The notes under the pieces: generated by a model
Databases searched by the model: none
The model's input: the letters and a program-made list of their open reading frames with translations, nothing else
What the model was told of the DNA's origin: nothing
Shown: positions 11,465-21,585 of the stretch, piece after piece
Numbering within the stretch: the stretch's first letter is position 1
Layout of the letters: each line of letters begins with the position of its first letter
Origin: Sophora flavescens
Lineage: Eukaryota > Streptophyta > Magnoliopsida > Fabales > Fabaceae
Length of the DNA stretch: 64,000 bases
Assembly (NCBI GenBank): GCA_030762895.1
Contig: CM061070.1
Coordinates: 52,031,007 to 52,095,006, forward strand
Direction: 5' to 3'
Made by a program: the position numbers and the translations under genes

Positions 11465-12958
11465 TGATAGTGTGATTTTACATCATATTTTATGTACACT
11501 TTTGCATGCATTTTTCATATAGATTAGGCATTCTTTAATTGATTTTAGTTAGTTTTTCCTTTGGAACGGGTGAAGCGGTTTCTTGGTGTTGTTTTGCAGG
11601 AATTAATGATTAAAATGCTCAACTCCAGGTAATTTAGAATTTACATGAAGAATGAGCATGACAGCATCATGAATTTAATCTGAGTGAAAGAAGATTTGCA
11701 ATTAATATCACGGGACCCACGTGATCAAGTGAAATTGAAAGAAGAATTTTGGAAATATTTGATGAGTTGATATGGAACAAAAGTCCAGCAGCCATGTAAG
11801 AGGCCTAATTGATGGATTTGATAATTTGGATATTAATGACTTACCATAAAAATAGAAGATTTGAAGTCATTAATGAATATCAATCATCATATGCAAGGAG
11901 ATAATGGCAGCATTAATTAGGGGATCAATTCATGATTTGGTTTTGAAATTCAAATTCAATATGTTACTAAATGCCAAGGGCCCCACGTGAATTAAAAGTG
12001 AAGAGGAATAATGAAGATTGCACTACAATTAAGGGAATCTACATATTATTTGATTTTTATGATAATTGAGAAGATAGTGCTGATTTTTCCTAATCATGCA
12101 ACACTTTGGCGTTTTGGGGCAATAAATGCAGCAGAGTAGCACCATCATTCGGGGAGTTTTTGGTTCTCCACTGTTTGGTAGCGTTGAGGACGATTTATTT
12201 TCTCTTTGGAGCTGCGTCTCCCTTTTTCTTTTTACTTTGCTATGGAGGTTATGTCCGATTGTTTGTCTATGAGCATGAGGAACTAATCTCCTCGTCTGAG
12301 GGATCAATGAAGCCGCCCATGGCGGTATAGTGTTCATGTGATGTATGTTGTTTCTCCCCTTCTCTCAATGAATGTTTTCCAACTCTGATTTGAATGCGTT
12401 GATCATATGTATTGCGTGATTAACTAGTTAAACGTGTTGAGGCCGAGCGGTGATTCACGTTTTAGAACTTGAATTGGGATCACTAATTGAATATTGCACG
12501 AGAGTGAGTAGGAGATTAGTGCAACCTTATAGGGAACAAGAATTAATCGAATTCGAGATTAGGATTATGAGACCTAGTAAGTAATTAATCCAATCGTTGA
12601 ATACGTCCTATTGAGCACGACAGTGGATATAGGAGAATTTGGGGGGTCCCGGTTGACATTGTAATTGAACTTAGGGAGGCATTCATCATCACTTGGGTAT
12701 GCATGATTGGGTAGGTGGATTTGTGACCTTGGACATTTTAATTTCAGATCTTAAATAGCTTAGTTTTATTAGACTTGTTAATTGAATTTCGATCCTATTT
12801 TCTCTCCAATCTCAACCACTTTCTGTTACTTGACCAACGTATCTAATTTCCCGCGAATTGGTTGAATTGGTAGCCCAATCCTTGTGTTTGACCTCGGTAA
12901 ATTCTTACCGTGTTTTTATTACTTGCGACGACCCGGTACACTGGCCGGTGAGTCAACA
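11465..12958 (+). repeat. 5' LTR of Athila-1
   Basis: Matches 15658-17152. The first 130 bases, up to a splice-acceptor-like TTTTGCAGG (about 11600), and the part from GGAGCTGCGTCTCC (about 12210) onward resemble the Athila-2 LTR. The middle is unrelated to it and lacks the palindrome array. A weak TATA-like CAATAAATG is near 12118. Confidence 0.92.
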
Positions 12959-12964
12959 AGTTTT

Positions 12965-12982
12965 TGGCGCCGTTGCCGGGGA
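12965..12982 (+). other. Athila primer-binding site, tRNA-Asp type
   Basis: TGGCGCCGTTGCCGGGGA is complementary to the 3' end of plant tRNA-Asp, the primer reported for Athila elements. It lies six bases after the LTR. Confidence 0.88.
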
Positions 12983-13033
12983 TTGGCACAACCAATTTTC
13001 CTAATTTTTGGGAAGTTTGATTATTTGGTTAAG

Positions 13034-13075
13034 TTATTTTTATTTTTATTTTTATTTTTATTTTTATTTTTATTT
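13034..13075 (+). repeat. TTTTTA microsatellite in Athila-1 leader
   Basis: About seven tandem hexamer units of the form TTTTTA/TTTTAT lie between the primer site and ORF-X. Related but shorter T-rich tracts sit at the same place in the other Athila-like units. Confidence 0.8.
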
Positions 13076-13161
13076 TCGATTATTATTCTCTACTTCTTGA
13101 TCCCACTTGGTCTTGGCCCTGTTTTGTATGCGAGGTACCCTTTCAAGGTGGATTGCAAATC

Positions 13162-13815
13162 ATGGAGACTATTTATTTTCCAGCCTTGGACGGTGTTACA
13201 AAATATCACTTTGGGCCTAATGTAACCCTGGGAGATCACTGGCGCTGGGGACGTAATTGCCCTCATGCACAAGCTTATAGTGTAATCATGAAGCATGAGG
13301 AGGAATGGGAATGGAATGAGCAAACACAGTTGAAAGCTGCTCTAGAACAATATTCCCTGGAGCTATCCACCTCTGAGGCCAAGGCAAGAGCCAACTGTGA
13401 CAGTATCGAAACTGTGATGCAGAATTTCAAAACGCAAGTTGAGGAGATTTGCAAACAGTTAGTACAAGAGTCAGATGAAGCACAATTTGGGTAAAATATG
13501 GTTTTGGGGATAGTTCAAAACGAAGATGAAGTGGTAGTGGACTCCACCATGCTTGCTGAGCAATCTGATTTTGCTGCATTAAATAAATATGTTGGCTTGC
13601 ATGCATGTGTGGACACTGGTAAGTTAGTCCCTTCCACTTGTCTGGCACACTTCCTTGTGAAAATGCCATTTGACCCGAGAGGAAGCAAGTTCATTATTGT
13701 AGTTAAAGAGGTCGATGGTGTTTTCACACAATGGCTAGGTGGAACTGTGGATAGAGTCATACTGCTGCTACAATCGCCACTCCACAAGCCATTTGATCCG
13801 GGAGGAGGATCCTAG
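13162..13815 (+). pseudogene. ORF-X copy 1, unrecognised Athila-borne protein (one internal stop)
   Basis: The frame from METIYFPALDG is open to a TAA at 13495 and then continues in the same frame to 13815, about 217 codons. The ATG at 13162 is chosen because homology with copy 3 (50725) begins there. N-terminal block: GVTKY.FGPNV, then AQAYSVIMKHEEEW and CDSI..VMQNFK.QV.EICKQLVQES, probably helical and possibly coiled coil. C-terminal block: KYVGLHACVDTGKL, IILLLQ-type hydrophobic strands and DPGG ends. It sits where gag would be, 180 bases after the primer site. I recognise no family and see no zinc knuckle, protease or polymerase motif. The leader contains the gag start context of Athila-2 (TGTATGCGAGGTACC) just upstream, so it looks joined onto a gag leader. 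Confidence 0.6.
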
Positions 13816-13829
13816 AACGTCAAGCTAGT

Positions 13830-13863
13830 GACGTTAAAGAAGCGCTTATTGGGAGGCAACCCA
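13830..13863 (+). other. Conserved 34-nt post-ORF motif, copy 1
   Basis: GACGTTAAAGAAGCGC followed by TTATTGGGAGGCAACCCA. The same motif follows the last coding region in Athila-2, the composite element and Athila-3. Function unknown; it could be an RNA packaging or processing signal. Confidence 0.75.
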
Positions 13864-13918
13864 ATTTTTTCTTTCCCTTTTCCTTTTTCCTTTTTCCTTT
13901 TTGTTTTTGACTTTTAAA

Positions 13919-13946
13919 CTCTTGAATAATTTGAGAAGATCAAGAG
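13919..13946 (+). other. Invariant 28-nt hairpin, copy 1
   Basis: CTCTTGA and TCAAGAG form a perfect stem around a 14-nt loop (ATAATTTGAGAAGA). All 28 positions are identical in four Athila-like units. Confidence 0.8.
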
Positions 13947-13982
13947 TTTTCTTTTACTAATAGGTTTGTTAAGTGTTTTCAG

Positions 13983-14282
13983 GGAAAGGAGGAAGGAGAA
14001 GCAAAAGGGCAGAGAAACGAAGTCAGCAACCATCACGCCCAGGCCGTGACACTGGTCACGGCCGTGATGAGACAGAATTGAAGATCAGAAAGGATCACGG
14101 CCAAGCCGTGATCCCCATCACGGGCGTGATGTGAGGTCCCTGAAGATCAGAGAGCATCACTGACAGCCTTTATCCTTTGGACTAGAATTGATCACGGCCT
14201 GCCTGTGATCCAGATCACGGCCGTGACACATTTTCCAACAAGCTTTTGCCTGGAATGTGAGCCAACACCCGCTACCACCTCG
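13983..14282 (+). other. Candidate exon carrying GC-rich palindromes (Athila-1)
   Basis: Bounded by an acceptor-like GTGTTTTCAG|G and a donor-like CTCG|GTGAGT. Inside (14031-14228) are repeated ATCACGGCC and GGCCGTGAT half-sites forming imperfect palindromes. Equivalent segments are at 27770-28091 and 47776-47888. Splicing is inferred from consensus only. Confidence 0.45.
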
Positions 14283-14337
14283 GTGAGTTGTTCCAAATTT
14301 TTGTTTTTTTATTTTTCTCCTCTCTCCAACTTGATTA

Positions 14338-14359
14338 TTTACATTGGGGACAATGTAAA
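14338..14359 (+). other. Hairpin plus purine tract, copy 1 (possible internal polypurine tract)
   Basis: TTTACATTG, loop GGGA, CAATGTAAA: a perfect 9-bp stem. It is followed by TTTTTAAGCTTGGGGTAGGGG, much like the hairpin and purine tract just before the 3' LTR. Copies are at 28132-28153 and 47949-47970. Confidence 0.7.
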
Positions 14360-15619
14360 TTTTTAAGCTTGGGGTAGGGGTATTTTTGCATCTTTCATGT
14401 TGCATTCATTTAGGCATAATTTTGCATGATCACATGATTTGATTGCCCTTGCTTAGATTATGCATCCAATTATGAGAACTTAGTGCCAAATAAAATTGAG
14501 ATAGTGAATTCTTGAACCCAATTTTTTATTCTTGTGATAAGGCTACAAATAAAATTTTGTTGAGATGATCATTGATAGTTGATAATTAGCATATGGTTAT
14601 GTAGATTTGTGTTTCTCATTGATTTCTGAACTACTAAAATGTGAGATTTTGAGCCAAAGGGGTACTCACTAAATCTACCCCATTCTTTGTGTTAGAGTGT
14701 TATTCCTCTTGGATTGCATTTCTCTAGAACTTGACTTGAAACCATTTTGAAGCTTAAAAATTTTTGAAAACATTTTTGAAAATGATTGAGGCACTAGGTA
14801 TTTTTCCGGCCTTCTGAGCTTTGAATGACTAAATGCTACCCTTAGTTGCCCAATTTTGAGCCTGAAAGAATAAAATACTTTTCTTGGTACCCTGAAATAT
14901 TTTGATAAATATGCTTGGTAGGATACCTTCTAAAGTATTACAAAAAGGGTAAAAAGGTAGTTGAAAAAAGTTTGGGATGAAAGAATCAGAAAAATATTTC
15001 TCTTGAGTTGAAAAATCTCCCTTTCTCCAAGCAAAAGAAAAACAAAAGAAAAAGAAAAATATATAGAGAAGGGGATGACAAAAGAAAATGAGAAATAAAA
15101 TAAAAAAGAAAAGAAAGGTGGAAAAGTGAGTCGAAACCCAAAAATGTATTTTAGAAGGTGTCATGCTTTGCAATGCTTGATAGTTTGTATAGCCTTTTGA
15201 AATTTCCTTTTCTTGATTTCCCCACCTAACGATAAATCCCATGGCCTCGTTACAACCAAAGCAAAAGACCTCTTGATTCTTAATTGTTTTCATTAATAAA
15301 GTAGAGATTTGGTTGATAGTCAAGCCTATGGTAGGATTCATTCCTTGAGGAAAATGGAGCGAATTGTCATATATCCCTAAACACTTGAGTGAGGTGAGAA
15401 AGAGAGCCAAGCAAATAAACCAGCTTGGGGTGATCTTCGGTGAGAAAGAGTGCCCAAATCGGTGAGAATATGAGTCTAAGGAACCTAAGCCGCTAATTGG
15501 ACTTGAATTGATTGTCTCTTGCTGAATTGTTTGAAATTCCTATTACTTGGATTAATATTTACTCGGGTTCTTGGTTCACTATCCACGCTTTGATTATTTA
15601 TCTCTTCTGGCCTTAGTGA
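14360..15619 (+). other. Conserved non-coding 3' region of Athila-1
   Basis: About 1.26 kb without a gene, closely similar to 28154-29355 and more loosely to 47971-49236. The purine-rich tract at 14940-15130 (AAAAGAAAAG) gives spurious hydrophobic minus-strand frames. Nothing coding is supported. Confidence 0.75.
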
Positions 15620-15657
15620 TTGCTTGAGGACAAGCAAGTTTTAAGCTTGGGGTGATT
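15620..15657 (+). other. Terminal hairpin and polypurine tract of Athila-1
   Basis: TTGCTTG, loop AGGA, CAAGCAA forms a perfect 7-bp stem. It is followed by AAGCTTGGGGTGATT directly before the 3' LTR. The purine-rich part would prime plus-strand synthesis. Confidence 0.75.
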
Positions 15658-17152
15658 TGATAGTGTGATTTTACATCATATTTTATGTACACTTTTGCAT
15701 GCATTTTTCATATAGATTAGGCATTATTTATTTGATTTTAGTTAGTTTTTCCTTTGGAACGGGTGAAGCGGTTTCTTGGTGTTGTTTTGCAGGAATTAAT
15801 GATTAAAATGCTCAAATCCAGTTAATTTAGAATTTACATGAAGAATGAGCATGACAAAGACAATGAATTTAATCTGAGTGAAAGAAGATTTGCAATTAAT
15901 ATCATGGGACCCACGTGATCAAGTGAAATTGAAAGAAGAATTTTGGAAATATTTGATGAGTTGATATGGAACAAAAGTCCAGCAGCCATGTAAGAGGCCT
16001 AATTGATGGATTTGATAATTTGGATATTAATGACTTACCATAAAAATAGAAGATTTGAAGTCATTAATGAATATCAATCATCATATGCAAGGAGATAATG
16101 GCAGCATTAATTAGGGGATCAATTCATGATTTGGTTTTGAAATTCAAATTCAATATGTTACTAAATGCCAAGGGCCCCACTTGAATTAAAAGTGAAGAGG
16201 AATAATGAAGATTGCACTACAATTAAGGGAATCTACATATTATTTGATTTTTATGATAATTGAGAAGATAGTGCTGATTTTTCCTAATCATGCAACACTT
16301 TGGCGTTTTGGGGCAATAAATGCAGCAGAGTAGCACCATCATTCGGGGAGTTTTTGGTTCTCCACTGTTTGGTAGCGTTGAGGACGATTTCTTTTCTCTT
16401 TGGAGCTGCGTCTGCCTTTTTCTTTTTATTTTGCTATGGAGGTTATGTCCGATTGTTTGTCTATGAGCATGAGGAACTAATCTCCTCGTCTGAGGGATCA
16501 ATGAAGCCGCCCATGGCGGTATAGTGTTCATGTGATGTATGTTGTTTCTCCCCTTCTCTCAATGAATGTTTTCCAACTCTGATTTGAATGCGTTGATCAT
16601 ATGTATTGCGTGATTAACTAGTTAAACGTGTTGAGGCCGAGCGGCGATTCGCGTTTTAGAACTTGAATTGGGATCACTAATTGAATATTGCACGAGAGTG
16701 AGTAGGAGATTAGTGCAACCTTATAGGGAACAAGAATTAATCGAATTCGAGATTAGGATTATGAGACCTAGTAAGTAATTAATCCAATCGTCGAATACGT
16801 CCTATTGAGCACGACAGTGGATATAGGAGAATTTGGGGGGTCCCGGTTGACATTGTAATTGAACTTAGGGAGGCATTCATCATCACTTGGGTATGCATGA
16901 TTGGGTAGGTGGATTTGTGACCTTGGACATTTTAATTTCAGATTTTAAATAGCTTAGTTTTATTAGACTTGTTAATTGAATTTCGATCCTATTTTCTCTC
17001 CAATCTCAACCACTTTCTGTTACTTGACCAACGTATCTAATTTCCCGCGAATTGGTTGAATTGGTAGCCCAATCCTTGTGTTCGACCTCGGTAAATTCTT
17101 ACCGTGTTTTTATTACTTGCGACGACCCGGTACACTGACCGGTGAGTCAACA
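15658..17152 (+). repeat. 3' LTR of Athila-1
   Basis: 1495 bp, TGATAGTGTG to GAGTCAACA, near-identical to 11465-12958. It is followed by GTGGC (17153-17157), the right target duplication. Confidence 0.92.
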
Positions 17153-18930
17153 GTGGCGTGAGCAACCACTGTCCAAGTACCAGGATGTGTGTTTCTTTTC
17201 TGTTGTTAAGCAAGTCTGCAACAGGTATAATCTTATCTTTAGGTACCCAGATTGACCTGGGTCTTTTCTTGTTAGTAGTTACTGGATGAGCATGTTTAAT
17301 ATGCTTATTATGTATGCATCTAGATGTTGTATGACCACCTTTTCCACATACTTTACAGTAAGTATTGGACGAGCTCAGTTTATTTTTATCATGCAGTTTT
17401 TGAGCTTTTGAAGTTCTACTATGCATATGTGACTTTGACTTTTTATAAGATGCTTCATGCTTTTCTTCGTCATAACCAAGGCCAGACTTATCATGTGGTG
17501 ACCTAAAGTACCTTAAAATTAAACTTAGCTTATCTGAGCCACCTACAAACTTAGACAGAGTGTCTGTCATATATGTCACATCTTGTTTCAGTTTTGTAAC
17601 TTCACAAGAGACAGTCGGCTCACACTTGAGTTTGTCAGTTGGACTGACATTCTCTGATTTTAGTTTATCATTCTCATTTGTAAGCCTTAGTTTCTCCATG
17701 CAAATCTTATCAAATTCTTTATATATTTTTGAAAATTTCTTTTTAAGACTTCTATATTCATGAAACAAAATTGATGAGTTGTGTAATAATTCATCAAATG
17801 CGTCTTAAAGAATGGAAGGGTTAGAATCCATTACCTCAGCATCAGTGTATTCACTTTCTGATGATGTATCATCCATGAGACAAATATTTGCCTTTTCCTC
17901 AGCTTCATTTTCTTCATCAGATGAAGGCAGATCCAGATCCTCCCAAGTAGCCATTAAGCCCTTCTTCTTTTTGAAGAATTTCTTTTTGTCCTTTAGTTCT
18001 GGCCAGTCAGCTACTCAGCTTTGAAATGACCAGGCTTTTTGCACTCAAAGCATAGAGGTGGACCTTTTTCCTTAAAGTGTGATTTCTCCTTGATGAACTT
18101 TTTGTTGAACTGCTTCCTTATAAAACCACATTTCTTTCTCCACATATATGTTGAATCTTTCTGGAGATGAAAGATAGTTCATCCTCATCAGATCCTTCAT
18201 CACTGTCAGAAGGGTTTGCTTCATCAGAGGATTCTTCAGCTTTAAGAGCTTTGGAAGAGCAAGCCTTCATTGCCTTTAGGGCAATAGATTTTCCTTTTCT
18301 GGAACTTTCTTCGTCATTGAGCTCAAGCTCATGAACTTTTAAAGATCCAAGAAGGTCCTCCAAAGTGAGAGTATTGAGGTTCTTTGCTTCCTAAATAGAA
18401 GTGACCTTCGGTCTTCACTGTTTATGTAAGCTCCTCAAGATCTTTCTGACATGATCTCTATTTTCATGTTTTTCCAAGAGATCTAAGACTGTTGTTAATA
18501 GTTTGGAATCTTCCAAACATTTGATCTATAGTTTCATGTTCAGCCATTTTTAATAATTCATACTAATGAACTAGCATGCTTATTTTTGACTCCTTGACCT
18601 GGGATGACCCTTCATGAGCTAGGGCAAGAGTATCCCATATTTCCTTAGCAGTATTACAGCTATGGACTTTATCATGCTCAGATATGGTGATAACACACAT
18701 CAAATAGTGCTTAGCTTTCAGATTGAGTTGATGTTGAGTTTTCTGCTCTTGAGTCCATTGAGCTCTAGGAATAACAGCTCCAGCATCACCTCTTGGCTCA
18801 GTGTAGCCATTTTCAGTCATAAATCCACGTTTTGTGCATCAAGAAAGGCCATCATTCTCTTTTTGCAGTAGTCATAATCACTACCATCAAAGAGAGGAGG
18901 TCTGTTGATTGCTTGTCCTTCTATATCCAT
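17153..18930 (-). pseudogene. gag: Copia-1 gag and protease start
   Basis: Reads from the ATG at 18930 (MDIEGQAINRPPLF) down to 17153. Sirevirus gag features in order: a PPLFDG..YDYW-like N-terminus, AKEIWDTLALAHEGSSQVKESKISML (about 18560-18660), HETIDQMFGRFQTI, an acidic Ser-rich linker, zinc knuckle 1 CFECKKPGHFKAE (about 18020-18055), a Lys/Glu-rich coiled region, zinc knuckle 2 CKVCGKGGHTTSRC (about 17305-17350), then VPKDKIIPVADLLNN leading to the protease DSG at the Athila-1 junction. An upstream in-frame Met present in copia-2 is absent here. Several stops and frameshifts break it, and knuckle 1 ends in a stop in place of its last Cys region. Confidence 0.85.
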
Positions 18931-18987
18931 GCTTGTTGGATCGTATTCCCTCAGTACTTGCTAGATGCTCAACCCTTTCGAGGCTGA

Positions 18988-18999
18988 GCTCTGATACCA
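18988..18999 (-). other. Copia-1 primer-binding site, tRNA-Met type
   Basis: On the minus strand TGGTATCAGAGC begins two bases after the LTR end at 19002. This is the usual Sirevirus primer site. Confidence 0.88.
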
Positions 19000-19001
19000 A
19001 C

Positions 19002-19908
19002 TGAAGTTGACACAGGGAAACACAAGAAGGGGGGTTGAATTGTGTTTCTTAATATTTTTTCGAAAAAGTTTTTTCTCAAACCTTTTACAAGGAAAACAAT
19101 AAAAGAAACACACAAACATGAAAACGTTTTTGAAGAGTTAACAAACTCAGATTCAAAACCCCACAGTTAGTATAAACAAAGACTGTAAAAGATAAGGGTT
19201 TAGAAGATTCACGCAAGTGTTTTATCCTGGTTCACTCTCTTCCAACCAAGAGCTACGTCTAGTCCTTTCTACCTGAAGGTTTTTCTCCACTATTTCCAAA
19301 TAGATTACAAGTATTCAACACCTCTTCAGGCTACAAGTATTCTTTCTCTACCAAGCCTCTTCAGGCTCTAATTCTAACAAAGAGATGAATAGATTTGATC
19401 TAAGAACTCACAATGTGTGAGGATTTGAAAATTTAGGATCAAGAAGAATACAAATGAAAATCAAAAGAAATTTGATCATAGATTTAGCACTTTGAAGATT
19501 TCACGGCATTAAGTTGTTTCTTCTCTTGATGTCGTCTACTATATATATACATCTTCATCTATTCTTCAACGGTCTTGAGAAAATATCCGTTTATAGATAG
19601 CATTAAATGCATGAGATCCGTTGAGACTTATAACTTGATATGCTTCATGGAGAAGTGCTCTTTTTTATCAGAGGAATGCTCAAAGTAGAGCTGTCACTTC
19701 TCTGTTGTACCAAAGGTTGTTTTCTGACTTTCCCTCTTTGTACTTGACTTTATCTTTACAACAATGTAGATGACAGAGTACAAAGGTTTATGGTTTCGAT
19801 GGTATGAAGTTCTTTTAACCGAGAGATAAAGATATTAAACAATAGAAGCATTAAGAGTAAAAGACATATATTCTTTGAATTAAATAAGCAATCATTTGAA
19901 ATAAATAC
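19002..19908 (-). repeat. Copia-1 5' LTR, downstream part
   Basis: Minus-strand LTR end (GTGTCAACTTCA), homologous to copia-2 LTR ends. It contains a TATATATATA box at about 19540-19549 and the stretch with paired 'tcttcaggct' repeats (19320-19375). It is cut at 19908 by copia-2. Confidence 0.85.
19904..19908 (+). other. Left target duplication of copia-2 (AATAC)
   Basis: AATAC is repeated exactly at 39346-39350, directly after the copia-2 3' LTR. Confidence 0.92.
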
Positions 19909-21535
19909 TGTTGGAACCAAAGTGGTTTTAGATTTAATAATCTCTAAGTTTTGATGTTAACAAATGGATTAAATTTGCTTGGCAAAGTGTTAGTTGAGAT
20001 CTAACATGTGCTTTCAGTTATGTAGGAAAACTATATTATAAGTAAAACAAACATGGGATAAGTTCTCATTGAAAAATACACGTTCACCCTAGTAGACTGG
20101 CTGCTCAAATACTTTGGTAAAGTTACTGAGTTATTTAATTAAGTAGACTGATTTTCTTAAATAGACGAGGCTCTAAGTGTTTGCTAGATGAATACCAAAA
20201 TAACTTGTTAGATACAACAAGTCCAAAGACTTGATAATAAGCGCGTCCATCTTGCCACGTAAGCAGACGAAAGTAATTAGTAGAAGTAAATGAACTGAAA
20301 AATAAAGTAATCTAGTAGACGAGCTCTAACTGCCACGTCACTAGACTGAGATCCTTGAGAAACAGTAAATCCAAAGACTTGATAGACAAGAGGATATGCC
20401 ACGTCATTAGACGAGCAAAATAAAATATTGAATAGACTTAGTCTCTCATATAATTAAGTAGACGGAGTTTCTTTTTAGACGAGCTCCATCTTTGAAATGA
20501 ATTAAAAGCAATTCGAATCTCTTGAATTTATTTCAAATGGTTGATATTTATTTCAATAGAATATTTGTTCTTCACATTTGTTTTATCTGCTTTAATGTTT
20601 CACCTTGTTGTAAAAGAAACATAGTACCATCAAGAAATGAAAAAAGCAGAATCGTACAATAAGATACTGCAAAACAATCTGTACAATGACAACTTTATGG
20701 GTGAAAAAGCTGGATTATACACAAAGGAGGAACAACAAAGTTCTCAAGCTACAATGCTCAGAGCAGTAAGCCTCCAATTTCATGCTACCTCGATAACCAA
20801 GAGTACTATTCATCATTGCCACAATCAAACTCTCAGTCACAATGGATATCATGCAATAAATGATATCTCTAAACGGGATTATTCAAAGTAACCGTTGAAG
20901 AAATAAAAATGAAGAAGAAGGTCACTATAAATAGGAGACCTGAGATACTGAAACCAGAACTCTTGACTACACAACCTTACGAGCTCAACTTTTGTAAAAC
21001 TACAATCACTCATACTCATATTTCTTCAGAGAACAAGAGTCGGTATTTCTTAGTTTTAATATTGTGAAAATATTCATTTGATCTTAAACTGTCATATTCT
21101 CCCACATAGTGAGTTAAGAAGATCAAACATTATATCTCTTTGTTAGAGTTAGAGCCTGAAGAGGCTTGGTAAGAAAGAAATACTTGTAGCCTGGAGAGGT
21201 CTTGAATACTTGGCGGTAATCTATTTTGATAATAGTGGAGAAAATCCTTCAAGTAGAAGGGACTGGACGTAGCTCTTGGTTGGAAGAGAGTGAACCAGGA
21301 TAAAACATCTTGTGTGATTCTTCTATCTCTTAACTCTTACAGCTTTATTTGTTTCTTACTAACCTAGGGGTTTTGATATTGCTTTTGTTAAAGTCTTTTA
21401 AGAAGGATCTTTGTCTTTGTGCTTGCTTCTGTTTCTAATCTCCTTGAGTGCAAAAGTTGTTTTAAAGGTTGTTTTCGAAAATTATTAACAAACACAATTG
21501 AACCCCCCTTCTTGTGTTTGCCTGTGTCAACTTCA
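19909..21535 (+). repeat. 5' LTR of copia-2
   Basis: Matches 37780-39345. The U3 holds many short TAGACGAG/GCGTCC/GCCACGT motifs (20090-20480). TATAAATA is at 20926-20933. An 84-codon frame (20637-20891) is open in both LTRs. Confidence 0.92.
20926..20933 (+). promoter_or_regulatory. TATA box of copia-2 LTR
   Basis: TATAAATA in the context GGTCACTATAAATAGGAG. The copy in the 3' LTR is at 38797-38804. Confidence 0.7.
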
Positions 21536-21537
21536 GT

Positions 21538-21549
21538 TGGTATCAGAGC
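21538..21549 (+). other. Copia-2 primer-binding site, tRNA-Met type
   Basis: TGGTATCAGAGC starts two bases after the LTR, complementary to initiator tRNA-Met. Confidence 0.9.
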
Positions 21550-21585
21550 TCAGCCTCGAAAGGGTTGAGCATCTAACAAGTGCTG

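Larger units (their letters stand above)
11465..17152 (+). mobile_element. Athila-1: short non-autonomous Athila-like element
   Basis: Two LTRs of about 1.49 kb (TGATAGTGTG ... GAGTCAACA) flank 2.7 kb. A primer site of the Athila (tRNA-Asp) type follows the 5' LTR. There is no gag, protease, RT or integrase, but an unrecognised ORF (ORF-X) stands in the gag position, followed by the conserved non-coding modules shared with the other Athila-like units. The LTRs are highly similar, indicating a fairly recent insertion, presumably mobilised by a full-length Athila. Confidence 0.9.

Noticed and set aside
12029..12337. 102-codon minus-strand and 74-codon plus-strand frames in Athila-1 LTRs (also 16223-16531)
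   Set aside because: Overlapping frames on both strands in LTR sequence that spans the TATA/R region. No family resemblance.
14829..15410. 193-codon hydrophobic minus-strand frame (and 28630-29015)
   Set aside because: Produced by the A/G-rich plus-strand tract, whose complement encodes Phe/Leu/Ser runs. It is not a membrane protein.
20637..20891. 84-codon frame open in both copia-2 LTRs (also 38508-38762)
   Set aside because: Many amino-acid-changing differences between copies and its position across the U3 argue against a maintained protein. It is kept only as a note in the LTR entry.
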